Shown here in pieces: positions 31,597 through 39,436 of a stretch of DNA of 64,000 bases (position 1 is the first letter of the stretch; the number at the start of each line of letters is the position of its first letter). The notes under the pieces were generated by a model. The model was given only the letters and a program-made list of their open reading frames with translations, was not told where the DNA came from and made no database searches. The position numbers and the translations under genes are program-made. Origin of the DNA: Sinomonas sp. ASV486. Its GTDB lineage: Bacteria; Actinomycetota; Actinomycetes; Actinomycetales; Micrococcaceae. The stretch spans positions 220,921 through 284,920 of the forward strand of contig NZ_JAVFJK010000004.1 in assembly GCF_030908215.1 (NCBI RefSeq), given 5' to 3'.

Positions 31597-31944
31597 ATGG
31601 CAGACGATCAGGTTCAGAACAACCTCAAGGGCATGGACGATCTCGACTTCGATGGGTGGAACAAGGCCGACTGGCACGGCGTGTTCGCCCACCACCACAC
31701 CGATGACGTGCACGTGGACTGGAAGGGCGCACCACCGACCGACGGCGTGCAGGAGCACATCGACGCGATGAAGGCCTACGTCGAGACGGCCGGGGGCACA
31801 CCGCCTCAGATCACGTCCCACCCGATCGGTTTCGGCTCCGGCGAGTGGACGTGCGTGATCGGCGAGTTCGAGGGCGGAGGCCGCATGGTCACCGTCGCGA
31901 AATGGAAGGATGGCGCGATCGCCGAGGAGTACATCTGGTCCTAG
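31597..31944 (+). CDS. SnoaL-like (NTF2-fold) protein
   Basis: 115-aa protein with an NTF2/SnoaL-type layout: N-terminal helix, VFAHHHTDDVHVDWKG, GVQEHIDAMKAYVE and WTCVIGEFEGGGRMVTVAKW. Related proteins are ester cyclases, isomerases or uncharacterised binding proteins. The ATG at 31597 is favoured by the upstream GCAGGA; an ATG four codons earlier is possible. It converges on the MHS transporter gene across a strong hairpin. Confidence 0.75.
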   Translation: MADDQVQNNLKGMDDLDFDGWNKADWHGVFAHHHTDDVHVDWKGAPPTDGVQEHIDAMKAYVETAGGTPPQITSHPIGFGSGEWTCVIGEFEGGGRMVTVAKWKDGAIAEEYIWS

Positions 31945-31958
31945 GCGGGACGGAGAAC

Positions 31959-31999
31959 AGCATCGGGCGGACCCGCCGCTCGCAGGTCCGCCCGATGCT
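31959..31999. terminator. Bidirectional terminator hairpin
   Basis: AGCATCGGGCGGACC, an 11-nt loop, then GGTCCGCCCGATGCT: a perfect 15-bp stem between two convergent genes. No T-run is present, as is usual in GC-rich actinobacteria. Confidence 0.8.
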
Positions 32000-32012
32000 C
32001 ATGGTGCGACGA

Positions 32013-33365
32013 TCACAGGTCCTCGTGAAGCCCTCGCTTGTAGCGCTCGGGGAGCAAGAGTGTCGCGATCGCCGAGATCACCACGAGCCCCACACCCATG
32101 AGGGTCAGCGCGAGGGTCCCGTTGCTTGTGTTCTGGAAGATCCACGCGGCGACGAACGGGATCGGGGCGCCGAAGATGAGGCCCGCAAAGGTCATGCCGA
32201 GCGCGGAGCCGGTGTACCGCATGCTCGTGGGGAGTGCCTCGGCGAAGAACGACGCCTGGGTGCCTGCCATCATCTGGATGCCGCACAGGGCAACGGCGAT
32301 GACCGCGACGCTGGCGGCATAGTTCATCGTGTTCATGGTCGGGAACATCGTGGCCGCCGAGATTCCCATGAGCAGAAGGCCGAGGAGGAACGACTTCTTG
32401 CGGCCGATCCGATCGCTCAGACGGCCGCCGAAGATTGCCGCAGGGATCGAGATGACGTTCCCCATGACCATGAGCGCGAACGTGCTCGAGTTGTCGTAGT
32501 GCAATTCCTTGGTCATGTAGTTCACGGCGTACGTGACGCAGATCCAGAACAGGCCGGCGGGCGCGGCCCAGGCCAGCACGAGCTTGAGGACGGTGCCCGG
32601 CCTCTTGCGGAGCACGGCGAGGGCGCGGTCCTGCGGCTCGTCGGATTCGGCAGCGAGCCGCTGGCTCTCCTTGAACGCCTCCGACTCCTCAATACGGCGG
32701 CGGATGAAGACGCCCACTACCAGGAGCAGGATGCCCATGAGGAACGGGATCCTCCAGCCCCACGACTCGAACGCATCCTTCGAGAGGAACATGGCGAGGC
32801 CCGTGAGGGTCAGCGAGGCGATGGTCTGAGCTACGGGAGAGCCGGTGGCGAGGATGCCGCCAAAGAAGCCGCGTCGCTCGTTCGGAGCGTGCTCGACCAC
32901 GAGGATCTGCGCGCCGGTCGACTCCCCACCGAGGGCGAAGCCTTGCAGGAAGCGAAGCGCGACAAGAAGGGTCGGCGCGATGATGCCCGCCGCGGCGTAG
33001 GTGGGCAGCAGGCCGATGAGGATCGAGGAGATACCCATAAGGACGAGCGTGAACATGAGGACGTTGCGGCGGCCGATCCGATCGCCCATGGCGCCGAAGA
33101 CGACGCCGCCGAGCGGCCTGGCCGCCATGCCTGCGCCGAACGTCGCGAACGACGCCAGTACGGCGCTATTTGCGTCGAAGGCCGGGAAGAACAGATGCGG
33201 GAAGATTGTGGCCGAAAGGGTGCCGTAGACGGCGAAATCGAACCACTCGAGTGCGGTACCGAACGTACCGCTCGCGACCGCGCGCCGTGCCCCCCTGGTG
33301 TCCGCGATAGGGGCATCTGAGGTGTGCGCCGCCATTGGCGCGGAGTAGCTGGTCAGATCAGACAT
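32013..33365 (-). CDS. MFS transporter, MHS (metabolite:H+ symporter) family
   Basis: 450-aa, 12-helix transporter. MHS markers are GTALEWFDFAVYGTLSATIFPHLFF, MGDRIGRRNVLMFTLVLMG, FLQGFALGGESTGAQILVVEHAP and GGRLSDRIGRKKSF. Relatives (ShiA, ProP, KgtP) import shikimate, betaines or organic acids. It is divergent from a cupin gene, and two copies of the ACGAACAAGCG operator lie between them. It is thus the likely uptake system for the substrate of the acyl-CoA island. Confidence 0.88.
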   Translation of the reverse strand: MSDLTSYSAPMAAHTSDAPIADTRGARRAVASGTFGTALEWFDFAVYGTLSATIFPHLFFPAFDANSAVLASFATFGAGMAARPLGGVVFGAMGDRIGRRNVLMFTLVLMGISSILIGLLPTYAAAGIIAPTLLVALRFLQGFALGGESTGAQILVVEHAPNERRGFFGGILATGSPVAQTIASLTLTGLAMFLSKDAFESWGWRIPFLMGILLLVVGVFIRRRIEESEAFKESQRLAAESDEPQDRALAVLRKRPGTVLKLVLAWAAPAGLFWICVTYAVNYMTKELHYDNSSTFALMVMGNVISIPAAIFGGRLSDRIGRKKSFLLGLLLMGISAATMFPTMNTMNYAASVAVIAVALCGIQMMAGTQASFFAEALPTSMRYTGSALGMTFAGLIFGAPIPFVAAWIFQNTSNGTLALTLMGVGLVVISAIATLLLPERYKRGLHEDL

Positions 33366-33395
33366 GGAGATCCCTGACTTGTAGAGGAACCGAAT

Positions 33396-33411
33396 ACGAA
33401 CAAGCGCTCGT
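33396..33411. promoter_or_regulatory. TetR operator-like site A (ACGAACAAGCGCTCGT)
   Basis: An inverted repeat centred on AGCGCT, 31 bp upstream of the MHS transporter start. It shares ACGAACAAGCG with sites at 33491, 41046 and 43670. The extended form AnCAAGnnCTYGnT resembles the KstR2 motif as I remember it, and both TetR proteins here look KstR2-like. Confidence 0.6.
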
Positions 33412-33490
33412 CCACAACAGTAGATGTGATTCTCATCTCATGCAAGACGTCACCTGAGATTTTGGAGACTTTCGACTCGAGCATACATAA

Positions 33491-33508
33491 ACGAACAAGC
33501 GTTTGCTT
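33491..33508. promoter_or_regulatory. TetR operator-like site B
   Basis: ACGAACAAGCGTTTGCTT: the same left arm as site A, with a good CAAGC-GTTT-GCTTG inverted repeat, 99 bp upstream of the cupin start. Confidence 0.6.
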
Positions 33509-33606
33509 GACACTAAAGTCGGTCAGTTGGACACTGGAAGCAGCCTTCCAGCCGCCCAGACCGACGGCGGACGGTGCCGCCGATGCCACCCGAAAGGACA
33601 CTGACG

Positions 33607-34056
33607 ATGACCGACATCGCCTTCGACATCAACCAGAACACCGACATCTTCCGCGTGCACCGCGCGGTCGATCTCGAGGCCGCCCCCGGCCAGACGCTCA
33701 ACGCCCGCCGCGTATCGGGCGTGAGCCGGGAGAACAGCGCCGCGGACCGCATCTGGTTCGGCAAGGTCTACACCGGCCCGGGCGAGGTCTCGGGTGCGCA
33801 CCACCACGGGGAGGCCCAGACCGGCGGCTACGTGCTCAAGGGCCGCGGCTACATCCGCTACGGCCAGGGCTACGGCCAGATCGTATACCTCGAGGAGGGC
33901 GATTTCGTCTTCGTGCCACCGTTCATGCCCCACATCGAGGGCAACGCGAGCAAAACCGAGGAGCTCATCTGGATGACCACGCGGACCCCTGACAACATCG
34001 TGGTCAACCTCCAGGACCAGGACGTCGTGGACCTCGAGATCGACTACCGCTCCTGA
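33607..34056 (+). CDS. Cupin-domain protein
   Basis: 149-aa single-domain cupin. Motif 1 reads GEVSGAHHHGEAQTGGYVLKGRG (metal His-His and Glu), and motif 2 reads LEEGDFVFVPPFMPHIEGNAS (His). An intact His/Glu set suggests a metal-binding enzyme or sensor. Similar proteins are dioxygenases, isomerases or effector-binding proteins. It is the first gene right of the shared operator region and ends at a strong terminator. The ATG at 33607 follows AAAGGACAC. Confidence 0.78.
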   Translation: MTDIAFDINQNTDIFRVHRAVDLEAAPGQTLNARRVSGVSRENSAADRIWFGKVYTGPGEVSGAHHHGEAQTGGYVLKGRGYIRYGQGYGQIVYLEEGDFVFVPPFMPHIEGNASKTEELIWMTTRTPDNIVVNLQDQDVVDLEIDYRS

Positions 34057-34069
34057 GCAGAGAGCGAAT

Positions 34070-34103
34070 GAGTGAGGGCCGGCAAAGTTGCCGGCCCTCA
34101 CTC
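34070..34103. terminator. Bidirectional terminator hairpin
   Basis: GAGTGAGGGCCGGC, 6-nt loop AAAGTT, GCCGGCCCTCACTC: a perfect 14-bp stem (16 bp if the AA/TT pairs form). It sits in the gap between the convergent cupin and TetR genes. Confidence 0.85.
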
Positions 34104-34118
34104 GTGCCCGTTGCTGTG

Positions 34119-34760
34119 TCAGGCCGCCGGGTGAGCCGAGGCCGCGTACTGGCGGTCCACGCGCTCGTCGGCGTCGGAGACGCCCAGCTCCCGCAGGGCG
34201 AGCTTGGTGTAGTCCCGGAGGATCTCATCCAAGGACTTACCGCGCCCCGGCTGGTACCAGCTCGCGATGTGCGTGGCCTGGGCCACGAAACTGTAGACGT
34301 GGATCCGCACATCGATGAGGTCGGCCAGGCCAGCGCGCCCCGCGTCCTCGACGAGTCCGCGAAGGAACAGCTCGAACTCCCGCCGCTTGTCCACGATCTT
34401 CTGATGGGCGTCCGGCGAGAGCGACCGCAGCTCGGTGTTGCCGATGAACACCGTCTGCGCGCGCTCCGTGTGGAGCCGCAGGTGGGCCCCCAGCACGGCC
34501 TGGAGGCGGTCGACGGCGTCACCGGTCGCCTCCGCGAGTGCCTGCCGTGCCTGTTCGAGGAGATCGTCAATGATCCCGCCCATGATCTGGAGCAGGAGGT
34601 CTTCCTTGCTCTCGATGTGGTTGTACAGGCTGCCGACCTTCAGGCCGACGGCGGCCGCGACATCGCGCAGCGACGTCGCGTTGTAGCCGCGCTCGAAGAA
34701 GAGCTTGGCCGCCTCCTCCCGAATGGCATCAGCCGTCCTGCGTTCAGTCGTCGCGGGCAT
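34119..34760 (-). CDS. TetR-family regulator 1 of the acyl-CoA island
   Basis: 213-aa regulator. The N-terminal HTH is IREEAAKLFFERGYNATSLRDVAAAVGLKVGSLYNHIESKEDLLLQI (about residues 11-57), of the KstR2/FadR type. The C-terminal ligand domain includes AQTVFIGNTELRSLSPDAHQKIVDKRREFE. It shares its domain pattern and the VFIGNTELR motif with the second TetR at 41078, so they are paralogs. The ATG at 34760 follows a GGAGGAT site. It is last in the minus-strand run that starts with the carboxylase genes, and probably senses an acyl-CoA. Confidence 0.85.
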   Translation of the reverse strand: MPATTERRTADAIREEAAKLFFERGYNATSLRDVAAAVGLKVGSLYNHIESKEDLLLQIMGGIIDDLLEQARQALAEATGDAVDRLQAVLGAHLRLHTERAQTVFIGNTELRSLSPDAHQKIVDKRREFELFLRGLVEDAGRAGLADLIDVRIHVYSFVAQATHIASWYQPGRGKSLDEILRDYTKLALRELGVSDADERVDRQYAASAHPAA

Positions 34761-34789
34761 CGATCCTCCTTCTTGCGCGTCCACCCATC

Positions 34790-35332
34790 TTAGCTCCCGA
34801 GCGTTCGTTCGCCCACCGGATCAAGCCAACGCGTCTCCACGGATGGCACATCGTACGCGGGCGGCTGAAGGTAGTCACCCCTCAGGGGGTCGATCCACAG
34901 GCGCGTGAGCCGCATGAAGGAGATGCGCCAGCGGGCGTCTTGGCAGCGCACGTACTCTTCGTCGTAGTAGCCGTAGCCCCGAATCCCGTACATGCCGGGC
35001 ACTGCGAACCCCTTGTAGTCGAAGTCGCGGTCAGTCCACGTAAGGTAGTCCGTCATTGTCCATCGGCCACGCACGAGGTCCGGGCCGACCGCCCGGAGAT
35101 CGGGCATCATCCCGTGATGGACCGAGCGCATCCGCGCCAGCCACGTCGACACTCCGGCGACGAAAGCCTCCGGGCCGCCCGAGGCGAAAGGAAACCCCTC
35201 GAACCGTGCCCCGTCGGCGAACAGGCCCCGCAGTCGGTTCCAGTCCTTGGTATCGATGGCGAAGAAGTAGTCCGCCTTGAGGCGGGAGATGAGCTGGTGG
35301 TCGGCGAAATCGAGCAGACTATCCTGAGTCAC
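34790..35332 (-). CDS. SnoaL-like NTF2-fold protein
   Basis: 180-aa protein of the SnoaL-like group (NTF2 fold; includes scytalone-dehydratase-like enzymes and small subunits of ring hydroxylases). It has ADHQLISRLKADYFFAIDTKDWNRLRGLFADGARFEG and RSVHHGMMPDLRAVGPDLVRGRWTMTDYL, with a His-Asp region where such enzymes act. It could be a dehydratase or isomerase in the pathway. The start is GTG at 35332. Its last codons contain a weak copy of the island operator (CGAACGAACGCTCG, about 34797-34811). Confidence 0.72.
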   Translation of the reverse strand: MTQDSLLDFADHQLISRLKADYFFAIDTKDWNRLRGLFADGARFEGFPFASGGPEAFVAGVSTWLARMRSVHHGMMPDLRAVGPDLVRGRWTMTDYLTWTDRDFDYKGFAVPGMYGIRGYGYYDEEYVRCQDARWRISFMRLTRLWIDPLRGDYLQPPAYDVPSVETRWLDPVGERTLGS

Positions 35333-35411
35333 GTGGGCTCCTGTGCTGGGCGTCGGAACGCGGAAAGCCGGCGACGGGCCAGCGCTCGTCGCCGGCTGCG
35401 CCCCGTGGTGT

Positions 35412-35894
35412 TCAGGCCGTGGCCGACTCCGCGGCAGCGACAGCCACGACCTTCCGCTTCATGAGCGCGGTCCGGCGGACGACGCACACGAGCTCGTCGC
35501 GCTGGTTGTAGCCGCGGTGCTCGATGCCCACGATCCCGGTATCGGGACGGGACTTGGAGACGCGCTTGTCCAGAGCCACGGTCTCCACCCGCAAGGTGTC
35601 CCCGATGAACACGGGCTTGGGGAACTCGATGTCGCGGAAGCCGAGGTTCCCGAGCGTGGTGCCAAGCGTCGTGTCCTGGACGGGTATGCCGGTCACGAGG
35701 CCGAGCGTGAAGATGCTGTTGACAATCTGCTTGCCGTACATGCTCTTGGCCGAGAACTCGGCGTCGAGGTGCAGGGGCTGGACGTTCATGGTGAGGGTGG
35801 TGATGAGGAGGTTGTCCGCCTCGGTGACGGTGCGGGTGACCTCGTGGAGGATCACGGTGCCCACCTCGAAGTCCTCGTAGTACATGCCTGCCAT
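35412..35894 (-). CDS. MaoC-like hydratase 1
   Basis: 160-aa hot-dog-fold enoyl-CoA hydratase. The hydratase motif appears as MNVQPLHLDAEFSAKSMYGK, with Asn where the catalytic Asp is usual and His kept. This Asn form is also seen in mesaconyl/beta-methylmalyl-CoA hydratase-like proteins (recalled, not checked). FPKPVFIGDTLRVETVALDKR is a typical second half. AAGGAG precedes the ATG. It is 35 bp from a CitE-like lyase gene, suggesting successive hydration and cleavage of a branched acyl-CoA. Confidence 0.82.
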   Translation of the reverse strand: MAGMYYEDFEVGTVILHEVTRTVTEADNLLITTLTMNVQPLHLDAEFSAKSMYGKQIVNSIFTLGLVTGIPVQDTTLGTTLGNLGFRDIEFPKPVFIGDTLRVETVALDKRVSKSRPDTGIVGIEHRGYNQRDELVCVVRRTALMKRKVVAVAAAESATA

Positions 35895-35929
35895 GGTTGG
35901 CTCCTTGGGTCTGGTGGATCTGATGGGTG

Positions 35930-36808
35930 TCAGCTTGCCGCGGCGAACGCGAGCGCCTGCCGGGCGTGGTTGGCGTGGGCCAGGTCGATGTGGTCGCCCC
36001 GGTAGGAGACCGCGCCGTGCCCCTCGCGCTGGCCGTCCTCGAAGGCCGAGATGAGGCCCTCGTAGTAGGTGCGCATGTAGTCGGAGAGCCCGTATTCCTC
36101 GTTGGCCACCTGCGCGTGCGTCGGGTGGATGAGGACCTGCCCGGTGTACCCGAGTCGGTTGTTCGCGGCGGCGAAGGTACGCAGTCCGTCTAGGTTGCGC
36201 ACCTCCTGCCACAGGCCGAGGACTATGCTGCGCAGGCCAGCGGCACGGGCGGCGAGGACCACGCGGCTGCGGAGGTACAGGGTCTCCTGCCCCTCGGCGG
36301 TCCAGGTGAAGCCCACCTCGCGCGAGACGTCGGCATCCTTCGCCGCCGCAGCCATCACCCCGCCGACCCGCGGGCCGGAGAGGATCGCCTCGACGTTCTG
36401 GATCGACGCCGCGGTCTCGAGGGACGGGATGAGCTCTACGGTCCCGCGGTCCACCCCGTGGGCGAGCTCCGCTGCGGTGACGAGGGCGTCGAACCTGACC
36501 ACGTCGTCGCGCGTGAACAGCTTCGGCAGGAGGAATCCTGTGAGCCGGCCGTGCGTGACCTCGAGGATGTCGGCCCCGAAATGCACCGTATCCAGAGCGT
36601 TGGGCCGCACGAGCACGCCCTTGCCGCCCGGCACCGAGCCCGGGGCGTCGAGGGCCTCGCGGGCGTTGGCCCGGGCGAGCGCCTTATCCTCCTCGGGGAC
36701 CGAGTCCTCGAGGTCGATGATCACAGCGTCGGCGTCCGAGGCGAGGGCCTTGTCGATCCAGGACCGCTTATGGCCGGGGACGAACAGCAGGGAGCGGTAC
36801 GGCTTCAC
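35930..36808 (-). CDS. CitE-like CoA-ester lyase (HpcH/HpaI family)
   Basis: 292-aa TIM-barrel lyase. It has RSLLFVPGHKRSWIDKAL, DAVIIDLEDSVPEEDK (metal-ligand Glu/Asp), GVLVRPNAL, LIPSLETAASIQNVEAIL and LIHPTHAQVANEEYG. Relatives cleave citryl-, malyl-, methylmalyl- or HMG-like CoA esters with Mg2+. The start overlaps the carboxylase gene (ATGA). With an acyl-CoA carboxylase and MaoC hydratases beside it, it may do the HMG-CoA-lyase-like last step. Confidence 0.87.
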   Translation of the reverse strand: MKPYRSLLFVPGHKRSWIDKALASDADAVIIDLEDSVPEEDKALARANAREALDAPGSVPGGKGVLVRPNALDTVHFGADILEVTHGRLTGFLLPKLFTRDDVVRFDALVTAAELAHGVDRGTVELIPSLETAASIQNVEAILSGPRVGGVMAAAAKDADVSREVGFTWTAEGQETLYLRSRVVLAARAAGLRSIVLGLWQEVRNLDGLRTFAAANNRLGYTGQVLIHPTHAQVANEEYGLSDYMRTYYEGLISAFEDGQREGHGAVSYRGDHIDLAHANHARQALAFAAAS

Positions 36809-38601
36809 GCGGCAGCCCCCTCGAGGACAAGCTGGGTGAGCAGCGTGCCTGCGGCCAGCGCATCACCCACGGCGGCGTTGACGGATCCCACAATTCCGGC
36901 CGCGGGCGCGGTGATCGGGTTCTCCATCTTCATGGCCTCGAGGACAAAGAGGACCTCGCCGGCCTCGACACTCTGGCCCTCGGCGACGTTCACCTTGACG
37001 ATCGTTCCCTGCATGGGCGCCTTGACGCTGCCGTCCGTGGCCTTGGCCTTACGCGCCTTAACGCCGCGGCCAGTCCGCGTGCCGTTGGCGGATCCGTTCA
37101 CCGCGGCCCGATCGGAAGACGGTTCCGCTGCACCTGCCGCCGGGAGCACGGCTTGGGCGCCGGGCCGGCCGAGGTCGGGGAACACCGGGATGGTGTAGAA
37201 GCGGCCGCCGACCCCGACCTCCTGGCGTGACGGCGCCTCGTCGAGCTTCTCGAGCTCCTCCGCGAGGTTCATGCTTTCCTCGAGCCAGCGCGTCGAGAAC
37301 CGCGCGGCGCGGAAATCCTCATGCGTCACGATCGCGAGGGCGGCCGGAACTGTGGTCGGCACCCCGACGATGTTCAGCTCTCGCAGCCCGACGGCGAGCC
37401 GGTCGAGCGCCTCCTCGCGGGTGGCCCCATGGGCGATGAGCTTGCCGACCAGGCTGTCGTAGTACGGCAGGACCTCGTCGCCGGAGGCATAGCCGGCATC
37501 GAACCGCAGGCCCTCCCCCTCCGGGGCCTCGACGGTCTGGAGCGGACCCGGTGCCGGGAGGAAGAGGCCGTCTGCGACGTCCTCGGCGTTGATACGCGCC
37601 TCGACGGCGGCCCCCACCGGCGCGAGCCGGTCGAGGATGCTCAGCGGCGCGCCGGCGGCGACCTTGATCTGCTCGGCGACGAGGTCCACACCGTGGACCA
37701 TCTCGGTGACCGGATGCTCGACCTGGATGCGGGTGTTCATCTCGAGGAAGTAGAAGCGCTCCCCCTCGACGAGGAACTCGACCGTCCCTGCGCCCACGTA
37801 GTCCACGTGCTCGGCGAGGCGCACGGCGGCGGCCCCCATCGCGCGGCGCATTTCGTCGGACAGCCCGGGCGCGGGCGACTCCTCCACGAGCTTCTGGTGG
37901 CGGCGCTGCACGGAGCAGTCGCGGTCGCCGACGTAGACCGTGTTGCCGTGGGAGTCGGCGAAGACCTGGACCTCGACGTGCCGGGCGCTCGTCAGGTAGC
38001 GCTCGAGGTAGACCTCGCCGTTCCCGAACGCGGCGGTCGCCTCTCGTGTGGCGGCCGCGACGGCGTCGGCCGCCTCCGCCGCGGTGTTGACGAGGCGCAT
38101 ACCGCGCCCCCCGCCGCCAGCGGAGGCCTTGACGAGGATCGGGTAGCCGTGGCTGGCGCCGAACGCCACGACGTCGTCAGCGCTGGAGATGGCGCCGTTC
38201 GAGCCAGGCGCGAGCGGAACCTCTGCCTCGACCGCGACGGCGCGGGCGGCGACCTTCTCGCCCATGGTGGAGATCGCCGTCGCGCTCGGGCCGATGAAGG
38301 TCAGGCCCGCGTCGGCGACCGCCCGAGCGAATGCGGCGTTCTCGGAGAGGAACCCGTAGCCCGGGTGGATGGCCTGGGCGCCCGTGGCGAGGGCAGCCTC
38401 GATGATCTTGGCGGCGTTGAGGTAGTTCTCGCTGGCCGGGCCGGCACCGAGGTCCACGGCCTCGTCGGCGATTCGCACGTGCATCGACTTCGTATCCGCC
38501 TCGGAGTGGACGGCGACGGCCTTGACGCCGAGTGACTGGGCGGCCCGGACAACGCGGACCGCGATTTCGCCGCGGTTGGCGATGAGGATCTTAGTGAACA
38601 T
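36805..38601 (-). CDS. Acyl-CoA carboxylase alpha subunit (biotin carboxylase + BCCP)
   Basis: 598-aa fusion. An N-terminal biotin carboxylase (1 to about 445) has KILIANRGEIAVRV, HPGYGFLSENAAFA, ATP-grasp KASAGGGGRGMR and EMNTRIQVEHPVTE. A linker rich in Ala/Gly follows, then a C-terminal biotinyl domain with EAMKMENPI (biotin on the Lys). It carboxylates an acyl-CoA together with the beta subunit encoded at 42040. The short length (no long BT domain) is like propionyl/acetyl-CoA carboxylase alpha chains of actinobacteria. It overlaps both neighbours, so it is part of one operon. Confidence 0.92.
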   Translation of the reverse strand: MFTKILIANRGEIAVRVVRAAQSLGVKAVAVHSEADTKSMHVRIADEAVDLGAGPASENYLNAAKIIEAALATGAQAIHPGYGFLSENAAFARAVADAGLTFIGPSATAISTMGEKVAARAVAVEAEVPLAPGSNGAISSADDVVAFGASHGYPILVKASAGGGGRGMRLVNTAAEAADAVAAATREATAAFGNGEVYLERYLTSARHVEVQVFADSHGNTVYVGDRDCSVQRRHQKLVEESPAPGLSDEMRRAMGAAAVRLAEHVDYVGAGTVEFLVEGERFYFLEMNTRIQVEHPVTEMVHGVDLVAEQIKVAAGAPLSILDRLAPVGAAVEARINAEDVADGLFLPAPGPLQTVEAPEGEGLRFDAGYASGDEVLPYYDSLVGKLIAHGATREEALDRLAVGLRELNIVGVPTTVPAALAIVTHEDFRAARFSTRWLEESMNLAEELEKLDEAPSRQEVGVGGRFYTIPVFPDLGRPGAQAVLPAAGAAEPSSDRAAVNGSANGTRTGRGVKARKAKATDGSVKAPMQGTIVKVNVAEGQSVEAGEVLFVLEAMKMENPITAPAAGIVGSVNAAVGDALAAGTLLTQLVLEGAAA

Positions 38602-39436
38602 GGGTGGTCCTTGTCTCGGTGCACAGGTTTTCGGTCTCGCCGAGGGTCTCGATGGTGGTGGTGAGCACGGACCCCGGGCGGAGGTACTCCTTCGGGTCGC
38701 GGCCGTCGCCGACGCCGCCGGGGGTGCCGGTGAGGATCACGTCGCCGGGCCGCAGGATCGTGATCGCGGAGATGTAGCGGACCAGCTCGACGGGGCCGAA
38801 CACGAGCTCGGAGGTGCGGGACTGCTGCTTGACCGCGCCGTCCACGCTGCACGTGATCGTCAGATCCGGCTCGGGCCCCGTCTCGTCGGCGGTGACGAGG
38901 TAGGGGCCCAGCGGGGTGGTCGAATCGAACGTCTTGCCCTGGAGCCACTGCGGCGTGCGCCGCTGGAAGTCGCGGGCTGAGACGTCGTTGGAGACGGCGA
39001 ACCCGGCGATTGCGTCCCGAGCCGCGTCCTCGTCTGCGTGGCTCACGGTGCGGCCCACGACGACGGCGAGCTCGCCTTCCCAGTCGACCCTGCCGGAGCC
39101 GGCCGGCAGCACAACGTCGTCGCGCGCGCCGACGAGGGAGTCCGCGAACTTCGCGAAGAGCGTGGGGTACTCGGGGAGCTCCCTGCCCATCTCGAGGATG
39201 TGGTCCCGGTAGTTCAGCCCGACGCAGATGATCTTCCCGGGCCGAGGCACGAGCGGCGCGAAGTCGGCGTCGGCCGTCTCGACCGGCACACCGTCGACGT
39301 GCTGGGCCCAGTCGGGCGAGCCGGCCTCGAGCCACGCCCCGACGTCGGCTAGGTCGAGCGGATGGAGGCGGCCGCCGTCGAGCACGGCGGCGCGGGTGCC
39401 GGTGCTGTCGCTCCAGCGGATCGTGGCGAGTTTCAT
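38591..39436 (-). CDS. Fumarylacetoacetate hydrolase (FAH) family protein
   Basis: 281-aa FAH-fold enzyme. It has KIICVGLNYRDHILEMGRELPEYPTLFAKFADSLVG, VDWEGELAVVVGR (metal Glu), SNDVSARDFQRR, GKTFDSTTPLGPYLV and LRPGDVILTGTPGGVG. Members hydrolyse acylpyruvates or decarboxylate and isomerise oxo acids. The ATG at 39436 overlaps the ligase stop (ATGA), and the gene end overlaps the carboxylase start by 11 bp. This places a C-C hydrolase or decarboxylase in the pathway. Confidence 0.88.
   Translation of the reverse strand: MKLATIRWSDSTGTRAAVLDGGRLHPLDLADVGAWLEAGSPDWAQHVDGVPVETADADFAPLVPRPGKIICVGLNYRDHILEMGRELPEYPTLFAKFADSLVGARDDVVLPAGSGRVDWEGELAVVVGRTVSHADEDAARDAIAGFAVSNDVSARDFQRRTPQWLQGKTFDSTTPLGPYLVTADETGPEPDLTITCSVDGAVKQQSRTSELVFGPVELVRYISAITILRPGDVILTGTPGGVGDGRDPKEYLRPGSVLTTTIETLGETENLCTETRTTHVH

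Noticed and set aside
31845-33320. 491-codon plus-strand frame opposite the MHS transporter
   Set aside because: Highly charged Glu/Arg/Asp-rich text without hydrophobic pattern or motif; it is the antisense of a 12-helix transporter.
33396-33508. IS or transposon ends (ACGAACAAGCG copies as terminal repeats)
   Set aside because: The copies sit at promoters of several catabolic genes, no transposase is present, and no target duplication is seen.
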